32,649 nucleotides of DNA from CAITNM01 sp037138055 (GTDB lineage Bacteria > Pseudomonadota > Alphaproteobacteria > Paracaedibacterales > CAITNM01): the NCBI GenBank assembly GCA_037138055.1, contig JBAXJB010000016.1:1-32649 (forward strand). The letters are read 5' to 3'. The notes under the pieces are model-generated. The model was not told the origin of the DNA and ran no database searches. It saw nothing but the letters and a program-made list of their open reading frames with translations. Below are positions 16,016 through 24,404 of the stretch, piece after piece. The number at the start of each line of letters is the position of its first letter. The stretch's first letter is position 1. The translations under genes and the position numbers were made by a program.

Positions 16016-17305
16016 ATGCGTTTCTTGACTTTGTTTTCGCCGATATTCTTATTTCTTCTTTTGTTTGTTGGCAGCGGACTTTTATTTACATGGCAAGGTG
16101 TTGAGCAGGCTTTTTATCAAATCGCTCCAACGGTTGCAATACTTCCTGCTATTCTACTTGCGTTCTTTTTGCTAAAAGGGCCAATGCAAGAACGCTTGCA
16201 TAGCTTCTTGGATGGGTTAAGACATCGCGATATTGTTACCATGTGTCTAATATTTTTGCTGGCTGGTGCTTTTAACGTTGTGACGAAATCAATTGGTTGC
16301 GTTGATGCGACTGTTAATTTGGTTCTTTCACTTATCCCCACTCATTTCGTATTAATAGGCTTATTTTTAACCGCCGCTTTTATTTCAACAGCCATTGGCA
16401 CATCTATGGGTACTATTGCGACCATGGGGCCAATAGCGGTGGGCATTGCAAATCATGGAGTTTTACCTATTGATTTAGGCATTGCAACGGTTGTGGGTGG
16501 TGCAATGTTTGGTGATAGCTTATCACCAGTAGGGGATACCACTATTGCTGCAGTTCTTTCTCAGGGGGCAGATTTTAGAAAAAAATTAATTTTGAACTCA
16601 ATCGTTGCCTGTATTGCGGCCGTTATTATGCTTATCATTTTGTGGCTTATTCACACGCCGGCTGCAGATGCCATTGTGAAAGATTATGATTTGGTTCTAG
16701 TAATTCCTTATGTGGTGTTAGTTTTATTAGCTTTCGCCGGAATGCATGTTTTTCAAGTTCTGATCTCTGGCTTAATTGTGGCGGGATTGATTGGATTTTT
16801 TCACCATTCATATAGCGTAATTAGCTTTGCTAAAGATATCGCTAAAGGCTTTGAGAGCATGCAGGATATTTTCTTGTTGTCGCTTTTTGTAGGCGGGCTT
16901 GCAGGCATGTTAAAAGAGATGGGAACGATGAGGTATGTAGCTGATTTTATTGGCAAAGCTCATCATTTAAGTAAACGTTCAGCGCAATTAATCATTGGTG
17001 GATTAGTCTCAATTTTTGATGTTCTGATTGCCAATAACTGTGTTGCTATTATTTTTAGCGGTGAAATTGCAAAAACCATTGCGCACCGATATAAAATTCC
17101 TAATCATTATACCGCTGCATGGCTTGATATTTTTTCATGTGTGTTTCAAGGAATTATTCCTTATGGAGCGCAAATTTTATTGGCAAGCACTTTGTCAGGC
17201 GTGTCTCCATTGATAATTGCAGGGCAAGTATATTATTGCTACATTTTAGGTGTTGTTGTTATTGCTTACATTGCATTTGTTCCTGTTAAGAAAGAAGTCG
17301 TTTAA
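16016..17305 (+). CDS. NhaC-type Na+/H+ antiporter
   Basis: 429 residues with 10-12 membrane segments. The core reads FISTAIGTSMGTIATMGPIAVGIA, then GGAMFGDSLSPVGDTTIAA (about 160-180), which matches the ion-binding region of the NhaC family. The C-terminal half repeats the pattern with LLSLFVGGLAGMLKEMG and IANNCVAIIFSGEIAK. It would exchange Na+ for H+ for pH and sodium control, but family members can carry other organic cations or metabolites such as malate/lactate with Na+. The start MRFLTLF has AGGA about nine bases upstream (GAGGATTGC). It stands 35 bp ahead of the HEPN gene. Confidence 0.85.
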   Translation: MRFLTLFSPIFLFLLLFVGSGLLFTWQGVEQAFYQIAPTVAILPAILLAFFLLKGPMQERLHSFLDGLRHRDIVTMCLIFLLAGAFNVVTKSIGCVDATVNLVLSLIPTHFVLIGLFLTAAFISTAIGTSMGTIATMGPIAVGIANHGVLPIDLGIATVVGGAMFGDSLSPVGDTTIAAVLSQGADFRKKLILNSIVACIAAVIMLIILWLIHTPAADAIVKDYDLVLVIPYVVLVLLAFAGMHVFQVLISGLIVAGLIGFFHHSYSVISFAKDIAKGFESMQDIFLLSLFVGGLAGMLKEMGTMRYVADFIGKAHHLSKRSAQLIIGGLVSIFDVLIANNCVAIIFSGEIAKTIAHRYKIPNHYTAAWLDIFSCVFQGIIPYGAQILLASTLSGVSPLIIAGQVYYCYILGVVVIAYIAFVPVKKEVV

Positions 17306-17340
17306 GTAGTTGATTAACTTATTAGTTGTGGTGCGTGAGA

Positions 17341-17724
17341 ATGAATGAAATTAACATAGATAAGCTCATCAAGGCATTCGGAGTTTTTGAACGCTTCAGA
17401 ACAGGCATGGTAACTGACCGTGATCAGGCTGGTGCAGTTCAGGCTTTTGAATTTTGTTATGAGTTAGCATGGAAAATAATGAAGCGCTTCTTAGAAACTC
17501 AAGGACTTGAGTGTGGTTCTCCTAAAGATACTTTCAGGAAAGCTGCTTTGGAAAAAATGATTGCTGATCCAGAATTGTGGTTTGAATTTCAAAAAAAACG
17601 TAATTTAACCGTGCATACTTATGAACAGGAAAATTTAGATATTATTGTCAGTATTTTTGATGATTTTTCAAAAGAAATAAATCGCCTTATTCAAAAATTG
17701 CAAGAACTTCAGAAATGCAAATAG
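17341..17724 (+). CDS. HEPN-domain toxin, HepT/HI0074 family
   Basis: 127 residues from the ATG at 17341 (a TTG 15 bp upstream is possible). All-helical HEPN fold of the nucleotidyltransferase substrate-binding type: GAVQAFEFCYELAWKIMKRFLETQG, then GSPKDTFRKAA. The sequence RNLTVHTY (R87, H92, Y94) matches the RX4HXY active-site motif of HepT RNase toxins exactly, including the Tyr that is AMPylated by MntA in the Shewanella type VII system. The next gene overlaps by 10 bp and is the cognate MNT. Together they form a type VII toxin-antitoxin pair (established for the family, not tested here). Confidence 0.87.
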   Translation: MNEINIDKLIKAFGVFERFRTGMVTDRDQAGAVQAFEFCYELAWKIMKRFLETQGLECGSPKDTFRKAALEKMIADPELWFEFQKKRNLTVHTYEQENLDIIVSIFDDFSKEINRLIQKLQELQKCK

Positions 17725-18011
17725 ACGAGTCTCATTTATCTATTATTTTGCAGATTTTAAAAAAATATCCTTATTCATTTCATGCTTTTGGTTCGCGAGT
17801 TAAAGGGACTGCAAAGCAATTTTCTGATCTTGATCTCGTATTTTTTGATGATATTCCTTGGAATGTGCGTGCGCATATAGATGAAGATTTTGAAGATTCT
17901 GACTTGCCATTTAAAGTTGATGTTATCGATTGGCAAATGTGTGACGCGCAATTTCGTGAAGCAATAAAGCCTGATTTGGTTTGTATTCAAGAAAAACCCA
18001 GCGGCATATAG
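17715..18011 (+). CDS. MNT-domain nucleotidyltransferase antitoxin, MntA family
   Basis: 98 residues. HAFGSRVKGTAKQFSDLDLVF contains GSX10DXD exactly (G26, S27, D38, D40), and FKVDVIDW gives the third metal Asp (D69). In the MntA family this enzyme adds AMP to the HEPN toxin's Tyr and blocks it. It is small (the HI0073 partner is about 114 residues), without extra domains. It starts inside the HEPN gene and ends 3 bp before the first MFS gene, so all may be co-transcribed. Confidence 0.87.
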   Translation: MQIDESHLSIILQILKKYPYSFHAFGSRVKGTAKQFSDLDLVFFDDIPWNVRAHIDEDFEDSDLPFKVDVIDWQMCDAQFREAIKPDLVCIQEKPSGI

Positions 18012-18014
18012 TGC

Positions 18015-19187
18015 ATGCTATTCATAGCTGTTGCTTTTATTGAATTTTTAGCAGGAATGGAAGTTGATATTTTCATTCCAAGCTATCCGGAATTACAACA
18101 ACAGTTTTGTTTATCTCCCGCAAAAGTACAGCTGTGCTTAAGCCTGAATTTTATCACCTATTGTATTGGGTCATTATATGCTGGCCCATTGGGTGATCGT
18201 TATGGTTTGCGTAGGGTGATTTTATCAGGGCTGGTTATTTTTATAATCGGAAGCGTGGCGTGTTGCTTTGCTACAGATTTTTCATATATTTTATTGGGAA
18301 GAATTCTACAAGGGTTTGGCATGGCTGCGCCAGCTTGTCTTGGTTATGTGGTTGTTGCAGAGCGGTATCCCATTGAAAAACAAGCAGCAATGTTTGGCAC
18401 ATTGAATGGGTTTACAAATATTGCTGTGGCCATTGCGCCAGTAATTGGTAGTTATGTTGCTCTTTATGCTGGCTGGCGAGGTAATTTCGCAACTTTGCTA
18501 TTATTGGCTTTAATGGCAATGGGCTTTTGTTTATTTATTATTCCCAAAGATAGTCGTAAAAACAAAGACGTTTCACTGTCGTTAAAGGCTTATAAGCCTT
18601 TTCTAAAATCAAAACTTTTTAAAAATTATTTAATGATTTTGTGTGTCTATAATTTTACATATTGGGTGTTTATTGGCATGGGGTCGATTCTTTATATAGA
18701 GGGATTTGGTGTTTCCTTGGCTAGCTTTGGTTATTACCAAGGGGCAGTTGCAGGTTCTTTTGCGCTGATGAGCCTTTTGAGCCCTAAGTTACTAAGTAAA
18801 TTTGGGCATCAAAAATGTTTTAAAATATCAATTATTTTGATAACTATTTTTGCATCTTTAATTGGTTTAGTTGCTGTGCTTGATATTCGAAGTCCTTTGC
18901 TTATTACCGTGCTTATGTGTTTGCTTTCTATGCCTACTGTATTTCCTGTGAATATATTGTACCCCCTTTTACTTGATGTTGTCCCTAATGCAAAATCGCG
19001 CGCAGCTTCTGTGAATAATGTGGCTAGGTTGGTGGGCTCTGCTATTTGTATTGAATCAGCTAGTTATGTGTACAATGGCACTTTTCTGCAAATTGGTTTG
19101 TTGATTTTTGGGCTTTCAATTGTAGGGCTAATTTTTGCAAGATCAGTCAGTTATTGGAGAAAAGAAAATTCAGAACATGTAGTTTGA
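18015..19187 (+). CDS. MFS transporter, Bcr/CflA (DHA1) type, copy 1
   Basis: 390 residues, twelve membrane segments. EVDIFIPSYPELQQQF at 16-31 is the DHA1-12 equivalent of MYLPSLP, GDRYGLRRV (about 62-70) is MFS motif A, and LGRILQGFGMAAP matches motif B/C. Family members export drugs such as bicyclomycin or carry metabolites; the substrate here is unknown. The ATG follows the MntA stop by 3 bp and has no strong Shine-Dalgarno. Very similar to the next gene in frame and sequence. Confidence 0.9.
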   Translation: MLFIAVAFIEFLAGMEVDIFIPSYPELQQQFCLSPAKVQLCLSLNFITYCIGSLYAGPLGDRYGLRRVILSGLVIFIIGSVACCFATDFSYILLGRILQGFGMAAPACLGYVVVAERYPIEKQAAMFGTLNGFTNIAVAIAPVIGSYVALYAGWRGNFATLLLLALMAMGFCLFIIPKDSRKNKDVSLSLKAYKPFLKSKLFKNYLMILCVYNFTYWVFIGMGSILYIEGFGVSLASFGYYQGAVAGSFALMSLLSPKLLSKFGHQKCFKISIILITIFASLIGLVAVLDIRSPLLITVLMCLLSMPTVFPVNILYPLLLDVVPNAKSRAASVNNVARLVGSAICIESASYVYNGTFLQIGLLIFGLSIVGLIFARSVSYWRKENSEHVV

Positions 19188-19294
19188 TAGAGACTGTTTC
19201 GTTAAAGAAAATAACTTAACCATATTTTTGTAGAGATTAGGCTAAGCAAGAAATACAATGAAAACATTGAACTCTAGCTGAAGCTGATATATTT

Positions 19295-20455
19295 ATGTTG
19301 TTTGTAGCTGTCGCCGTAATCTTTTTCTTAGCGGGAATGGAAGTTGATATTTTCATTCCAAGCTACCCAGAATTGCAACAACAATTTGGTTTATCTCCTG
19401 CAAAAGTACAGCTGTGTTTAAGTTTGAATTTTGTCACGTATTGCATTGGCTCATTATATGCGGGTGCATTGGGTGACCGTTATGGTTTGCGTAAGGTTAT
19501 TCTCTACGGTTTAGCTGTATTCGTATTGGGGAGCATCGCATGCTGTTTTGCTGCAGATTTTTCATACATATTAGCAGGAAGAATATTGCAGGGTCTTGGT
19601 ATGGCAGCTCCAGCCTCCCTTGGTTATGTGATTATAGCAGAACGATATTCGCCAGAAAAACAAGCGTCAATGCTTGGCACATTAAATGGTTGTATAACAG
19701 TTGCTATGGCATTTGCACCCGTAATTGGTAGCTACGTTGCAATTTACGCGGGTTGGCGAGGAAATTTTGCAGTACTGCTGTTATTAGCCTTGGTTGCTCT
19801 TGGTTTTTGTCTTTTTGTTTTGCCTGAGGATGATAGAAAAAGGGAAAATGTTTCTTTGTCATTATCAAGCTATCTGATACTTTTTCAGTCGAAGACTTTT
19901 TGTAAATATTTAGTAATTGTTTGTGCGTATATTTGTTCATATTGGACATTTATTGGTATGGGCTCAATTCTTTATATTGAAGGCTTTGGCGTGACGCTTG
20001 CTAATTTTGGATTTTATCAGGGGGCAATCGCAGGTTCGTTTGCAGTGATTAGCTTTTTGAGCCCTAAATTACTGAGCAAATTTGGGCATCAAAAATGTTT
20101 TAAAATATCAATTATTTTGATAACTATTGTTGCTGTATTAATAGGTTTTGCTGCCTTACTGGGGATTAATAATCCAGTGTTAATCACTACTTTAATGTGT
20201 CTGTTTGCATTGCCAATGGTATTGCCGGTTAATATTTTGTATCCACTTATATTGGAAGTGGTTCAGGAAACAAAATCGCGGGCAGCTGCCGTGGTAAACG
20301 TTGCTAGGTTGGTTGTGTCGGCAATTTGCATTGAATCAGTTAGTTATGCTTACAACGGTACATTTTTGTACCTAGGTTTATTAATTTTAGGGCTTTCTAT
20401 CGTGGGGATGATTTTTGCAAGAAGTGTGAAACTTTCCGGGAAAACATTGAATTAA
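19295..20455 (+). CDS. MFS transporter, Bcr/CflA (DHA1) type, copy 2
   Basis: 386 residues, colinear with the previous gene over its whole length, with about 70-75% residue identity judged by eye. The N-terminal GMEVDIFIPSYPELQQQFGLSPAKVQLCLSLNF, motif A GDRYGLRKV and the last helix LGLSIVGMIFARSV are shared. Differences cluster in loops and some helices (for example 191-215). The 107-bp spacer to copy 1 has no hairpin that stands out. This is a tandem duplication that is diverging. Confidence 0.9.
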   Translation: MLFVAVAVIFFLAGMEVDIFIPSYPELQQQFGLSPAKVQLCLSLNFVTYCIGSLYAGALGDRYGLRKVILYGLAVFVLGSIACCFAADFSYILAGRILQGLGMAAPASLGYVIIAERYSPEKQASMLGTLNGCITVAMAFAPVIGSYVAIYAGWRGNFAVLLLLALVALGFCLFVLPEDDRKRENVSLSLSSYLILFQSKTFCKYLVIVCAYICSYWTFIGMGSILYIEGFGVTLANFGFYQGAIAGSFAVISFLSPKLLSKFGHQKCFKISIILITIVAVLIGFAALLGINNPVLITTLMCLFALPMVLPVNILYPLILEVVQETKSRAAAVVNVARLVVSAICIESVSYAYNGTFLYLGLLILGLSIVGMIFARSVKLSGKTLN

Positions 20456-20552
20456 ATAACCAAAATTCATCTGAATATCGATAACAAAGGCATCTGGTCA
20501 AAGTTCATGAAAAGTTTTATGATTCAACATTAATATAAATTATTCGATTTTT

Positions 20553-21047
20553 ATGAAGATGAAAAAAATATTTTTAATAGCTTTCGCAACATTACCTTTG
20601 TTTTTAACAAGTTGTGCACCAAAATTAGGCGGCAGTGATTATTCTATGGCGGATGTTGGTACTAACAGTACAAGCCTTCGTGGGTCAATTGTAGCGGTGC
20701 GTGTTATTAACATAAATGCATCTCAACCAAACACTCCTGGTGTTGGTGCGGCAGCTGGTGCATTAGCAGGCGGCGCTACTGGTTATGTTGTCAGTAATGG
20801 CGGGATATTTACATCGGTTGCTGGTGGTTTATTAGGTGCTGCGGCAGGACATTTTGCTGAACAAGGACTAACCAATCAAGAAGGTTTTGAGTATACCGTT
20901 GATCTTGATAATGGTGAAGTGAAGACAATTGCTCAAGGGGCTGATCCAAAAATGTCAGTAGGGCAACGTGTTATCGTAATTTTGAACAATAAGGGTGCTG
21001 CAGGACAAGCTCGTTCACGTGTTATTCCTGATAACTCAGCACACTAG
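20553..21047 (+). CDS. glycine-zipper outer-membrane lipoprotein (SlyB / 17 kDa antigen type)
   Basis: 164 residues. The lipobox LTSC puts Cys about 21 at the mature N-terminus. GVGAAAGALAGGATGYVVSNGG ... VAGGLLGAAAGHFAEQG (about 70-108) is a double glycine-zipper, as in SlyB and the Rickettsia 17-kDa surface antigen. The C-terminal YTVDLDNGEVKTIAQGADPKMSVGQRVIVI is the usual small beta domain. It lies 12 bp upstream of tolQ and may be co-transcribed with the Tol genes. It probably acts in outer-membrane stability. Confidence 0.9.
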   Translation: MKMKKIFLIAFATLPLFLTSCAPKLGGSDYSMADVGTNSTSLRGSIVAVRVININASQPNTPGVGAAAGALAGGATGYVVSNGGIFTSVAGGLLGAAAGHFAEQGLTNQEGFEYTVDLDNGEVKTIAQGADPKMSVGQRVIVILNNKGAAGQARSRVIPDNSAH

Positions 21048-21059
21048 TTAGAGGGATTT

Positions 21060-21845
21060 ATGGACGCGCAATCTGCAACAGTAGCAACCGCCGCTGCTAT
21101 GCCAAGCATTCCATCTGCAAGTGATGTTGTAATGCAAACAATGGCGCAAGCTGGCCCTCAGGTGGCAAAACACTTGTCAATGTGGGATTTATTCTGGGGT
21201 GCTGATATCATTATTAAATTAGTGATGGCAGGCCTTATAGTTGCTTCAGTTTGGTCTTGGACAATTATTTTTCATAAGGTTATTCGAATGCATCGTTTGA
21301 GCGGCTTGGCTGATCAATTTGAAGAAGCTTTTTGGTCAGGCGGGCCTTTAGATGAGTTGTTTAATCGACTGCAAAATCGTTATACAGATCCAATGTCGGC
21401 AGTTTTTTGCGCAGCAATGCGTGAATGGCGCCGTTCAATTTCAAAAGGTTACACAAAAGCTGCAGGTATGCGTGGAACTTTAGAACAACGAATTGAGCGT
21501 GTTATGCACGTTACGATTGGTCGTGAGATGGATCAATTAGAACGGCATATGGGATTTTTGGCCTCTCTTGGTGCAAACGCAGTAATTATTGGTTTGTTTG
21601 GTACAGTTTTGGGTATTATGAATGCCTTTGAAAACATTGCGACCATGCAAAACACTAACCTTGCAGTAGTAGCGCCTGGTATTTCTGAAGCTTTGTTTGC
21701 TACAGCTATTGGCTTGATCGCAGCTATTCCAGCGGCAATTGCGTACAATAAATTGTCTAGCGATTTAAACAGATATGCTAATCGTCTAGATGCGTTTGTA
21801 AGTGAATTTAGTTCGATTATTTCTCGTCAATTGGAAGAAAGCTAA
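21060..21845 (+). CDS. tolQ: TolQ, proton-channel subunit of the Tol-Pal system
   Basis: 261 residues, MotA/ExbB family. A first membrane segment at ~46-66 (IIIKLVMAGLIVASVWSWTIIF), a cytoplasmic region with GTLEQRIERVM, then two membrane helices with LGANAVIIGLFGTVLGIMNAFENIA and PGISEALFATAIGLIAAIPAAIAYN (about 170-230), the conserved channel residues T/G/P-I-S-E-A-L-x-A-T-A being present. It ends in TAATG shared by one base with tolR. Powers cell constriction and outer-membrane integrity. Confidence 0.95.
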   Translation: MDAQSATVATAAAMPSIPSASDVVMQTMAQAGPQVAKHLSMWDLFWGADIIIKLVMAGLIVASVWSWTIIFHKVIRMHRLSGLADQFEEAFWSGGPLDELFNRLQNRYTDPMSAVFCAAMREWRRSISKGYTKAAGMRGTLEQRIERVMHVTIGREMDQLERHMGFLASLGANAVIIGLFGTVLGIMNAFENIATMQNTNLAVVAPGISEALFATAIGLIAAIPAAIAYNKLSSDLNRYANRLDAFVSEFSSIISRQLEES

Positions 21846-22288
21846 TGGCAGGTCAATTAAGCCCTTTAAATAGACGTTCTGGACGCAGAAGAAGCACAGG
21901 ATTTAACTCAACAATTAACATTACACCGTTGGTGGATGTAATGTTGGTTTTGTTGATTATTTTCATGGTGACGGCGCCTATGTTAACAGTAGGAGTCCCA
22001 GTTGATTTGCCAAAAACTCAAGCTGCACAAATGAATGATAGCATTGAACCATTAGTGGTAAGCGTTAACGCAAAAGGCGAGACATATATTCAAGAAGCAC
22101 TGGTGCCTATGTCAGCTATGATTGATAGATTGAAAGCTATAACGAATAACAATCCAGAGGCGAAAATTTACGTAAGAGGTGATCAAAAAATTGCTTACGG
22201 TAAAGTGATGGAAGTTATGGGGGCGATTGCAGCAGCTGGCTTTCAAAAAGTTTCGCTGATTGCAGAGCTGCCATCATCAGCGCGGTAA
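21845..22288 (+). CDS. tolR: TolR
   Basis: 147 residues, ExbD/TolR family. INITPLVDVMLVLLIIFMV (about 25-45) has the proton-carrying Asp in the single membrane helix. The periplasmic domain ends IYVRGDQKIAYGKVMEVMGAIAAAGFQKVSLI. It starts in the last base of the tolQ stop and is followed by 3 bp to tolA. Couples ion flow through TolQ to TolA. Confidence 0.95.
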   Translation: MAGQLSPLNRRSGRRRSTGFNSTINITPLVDVMLVLLIIFMVTAPMLTVGVPVDLPKTQAAQMNDSIEPLVVSVNAKGETYIQEALVPMSAMIDRLKAITNNNPEAKIYVRGDQKIAYGKVMEVMGAIAAAGFQKVSLIAELPSSAR

Positions 22289-22291
22289 TTC

Positions 22292-23206
22292 ATGCGTAAA
22301 GCAGTCCTTTATTCTCTACTTTTTCATCTTTTTATTTTAGTTGTTATCTATTCGGATATGCGTTTTGCTTTTTTTCAAAAAATGGAACCGTCACGAACGA
22401 TGCTTATTGATTTTGTTGCTATTGGTGACAAATCAGCAGCGCCAAAACGTGCTGTTGCTCCAGCGCCAGATGAAGTAGCAAAAGAAGAGGGGCTCAAGGA
22501 AGAAATAAAAAAGCAAGTTACGCCAGAGCCTGAAAAACCTAAAGAACCCGAAAAGCAAAAAAAAGAAGAAAAGCCCAAAGAGACAGAGAAGCCAAAGGAT
22601 AAGGAAAAACCAAAAGAAGAAACGGTTCCTTTGAAGAAGGATAAAGACAAACCTAAAAAAGAAGAAAAGAAAAAAGAAGAAGTTAAAAAACCTGATAAAA
22701 AAACGCCTAAAAAAGCTGAGGTTGATTTAACTAAGCCAAAGCCTAAAGGCACAAAAGAAGATGCAAAAGATAAAAAAGCCAAAGCTCGCAAAAAAAGCAT
22801 GGATGATATTTTAAGTGGCGTAGTTAAAGATGATGCTGATGCAATCGACGATTTAATGAGCGATGATGGTGCCGATGTTGATGAGCTTGCACCAGTGGTG
22901 ACGGCATCAGAAATAGATGCGGTTCGTGCAAAAATTCGCCCATGTTGGTCTGTTCCTGCTGGCGCTAAGGGTGCCAAAGATTTGATTGTTGATATTGATA
23001 TGGAATTAAGTGCTGACGGTACCGTTATAAAGGCGGATATTGTCGATAAGCGTCGTATGGCGAATGATCCATATTACAACATTGCGGCAGAAAGTGCTCA
23101 GCGTGCTGTGCTTGATCCGAAGTGTAATCCGTTACCATTACCTAAGGGTAAGCATGATCAGTGGAAAAATTTGACTATGAGCTTTAATCCCAAGGACATG
23201 TTTTAA
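22292..23206 (+). CDS. tolA: TolA
   Basis: 304 residues. N-terminal membrane helix with SLLFH (the S-x3-H motif that touches TolQ) at 8-12. From about 65 to 170 there is a long Lys/Glu/Pro-rich domain that would span the periplasm as a helix or polyproline-like rod. The C-terminal TolA/TonB-like domain starts near 206 (ASEIDAVRAKIRPCWSVPAG, then LSADGTVIKADIV) and ends MSFNPKDMF. The gene usually followed by tolB and pal is here followed 3 bp later by lpxB. Confidence 0.93.
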   Translation: MRKAVLYSLLFHLFILVVIYSDMRFAFFQKMEPSRTMLIDFVAIGDKSAAPKRAVAPAPDEVAKEEGLKEEIKKQVTPEPEKPKEPEKQKKEEKPKETEKPKDKEKPKEETVPLKKDKDKPKKEEKKKEEVKKPDKKTPKKAEVDLTKPKPKGTKEDAKDKKAKARKKSMDDILSGVVKDDADAIDDLMSDDGADVDELAPVVTASEIDAVRAKIRPCWSVPAGAKGAKDLIVDIDMELSADGTVIKADIVDKRRMANDPYYNIAAESAQRAVLDPKCNPLPLPKGKHDQWKNLTMSFNPKDMF

Positions 23207-23209
23207 AAA

Positions 23210-24349
23210 ATGACTAGGCGCATCTTCATTATTGCGGGAGAGGCCTCTGGTGATTTTTTGGGTGGACAGCTGTTGCAGTCACTTAAACAACAAAACTCGA
23301 ATATTGAAATAGCTGGTATTGGCGGGCAGCATATGCACGCTCAAGGTCTAAAGAGTTTGCTTCCAATGGCTGATTTGTCACTTTATGGCCTGTTTGAGCT
23401 TCTTCCCCATTTATTTAATATTTTTAAACGTATTAAACAAACTAAGGAAGCCATCAAGGTTTTCAGACCTGATGTTTTAGTTACCATTGATTCACCAGGT
23501 TTTTGTTTCAGAATTGCTAAATATGCAAAGCAGTTGAATATTCCAGTAGTGCATTATGTGGCGCCATCTGTTTGGGCCTGGAAGCCAGGACGTGCTGAAA
23601 AGCTTGCGAAAAAAGTGACAGTAGATCATTTGCTGTGTTTGCTTCCTTTTGAACCGCCTTATTTTACCTGTCATGGCTTGCCATCAACTTTTGTGGGACA
23701 TCCTGTTACTGAAGTAATACTGCCAGATGATACACATTTTCGTGAATCTTTGAAGATAAGCCGAGAAGCAACATTAATTTGTGTATTGCCTGGTAGTCGC
23801 AAAAGTGAAATTCAAAAACTATTGAAGATATTTTTAGAAGCTATATCGAAACTGCCATTGAATAGGCGCATTGAAGTGGTGCTCCCAACTTTACCGCACT
23901 TGGTGCCGTTAATTGAGCCGTTAATAAAAGATTGTGGTGTTCCGGTGAAAATTGTTACCACTGTTGAAGAAAAATGGCAGGCTTTTATGCAAAGTAGCAT
24001 AGCCCTTGCTGCTAGTGGTACAGTGAGTTTAGAGCTTGCGTATGCTGGTGTTCCGCAGGTTATTGCCTATAAAGTTTCAAGGCTTACCTATTGGATAGCA
24101 AAATGCTTGGTCAAAACAAAATACGCAAGTCTTGTAAACATTTTGAACAACGCAATGGTAGTGCCTGAGTATTTGCAAAATCAATGTAATGCAGCATTTT
24201 TGAGCAAACAGTTAGATGCTATTTTGGCCGATAGCAAATACCAAAAACAAATGCGCCAAAAATATAAAGAAGCTATCAATGCTTTAAGGGTTTCTGATAC
24301 GTGTTCTAGCGATGTGGCAGCATCGGTGGTAAGTAAGTTTCTTCGGTAG
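23210..24349 (+). CDS. lpxB: lipid-A-disaccharide synthase
   Basis: Joins UDP-2,3-diacylglucosamine and lipid X to form the lipid A disaccharide at the inner membrane. 379 residues, GT19. FIIAGEASGDFLGGQLLQSL (residues 6-25) is the N-terminal signature, VTIDSPGFCFRIAKYAK and HYVAPSVWAWKPGRAEKLAK the acceptor site, CVLPGSRKSEI the UDP-binding part, and AASGTVSLELAYAGVPQVIAYK the C-terminal motif. It lies where tolB would be expected. Its presence shows that lipid A is made. Confidence 0.95.
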   Translation: MTRRIFIIAGEASGDFLGGQLLQSLKQQNSNIEIAGIGGQHMHAQGLKSLLPMADLSLYGLFELLPHLFNIFKRIKQTKEAIKVFRPDVLVTIDSPGFCFRIAKYAKQLNIPVVHYVAPSVWAWKPGRAEKLAKKVTVDHLLCLLPFEPPYFTCHGLPSTFVGHPVTEVILPDDTHFRESLKISREATLICVLPGSRKSEIQKLLKIFLEAISKLPLNRRIEVVLPTLPHLVPLIEPLIKDCGVPVKIVTTVEEKWQAFMQSSIALAASGTVSLELAYAGVPQVIAYKVSRLTYWIAKCLVKTKYASLVNILNNAMVVPEYLQNQCNAAFLSKQLDAILADSKYQKQMRQKYKEAINALRVSDTCSSDVAASVVSKFLR

Positions 24350-24355
24350 AAATTT

Positions 24356-24392
24356 AAAAAAACCACGAGGTTGCCCCCGTGGAATTTTTTTC
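24356..24392. terminator. bidirectional intrinsic terminator between lpxB and the methyltransferase-like gene
   Basis: CCACG (24363-24367) pairs with CGTGG (24378-24382) with further GG/CC pairing inside. It is flanked by an A-run (24356-24362) and a T7 run (24385-24391), so it works for both convergent genes. Confidence 0.85.
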
Positions 24393-24404
24393 TGGTAATT
24401 ATTT

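Noticed and set aside
22375..22977. Minus-strand open frame of 200 codons inside tolA
   Set aside because: Ser/Phe-rich shadow produced by the Lys/Glu-rich tolA rod; no start signals.
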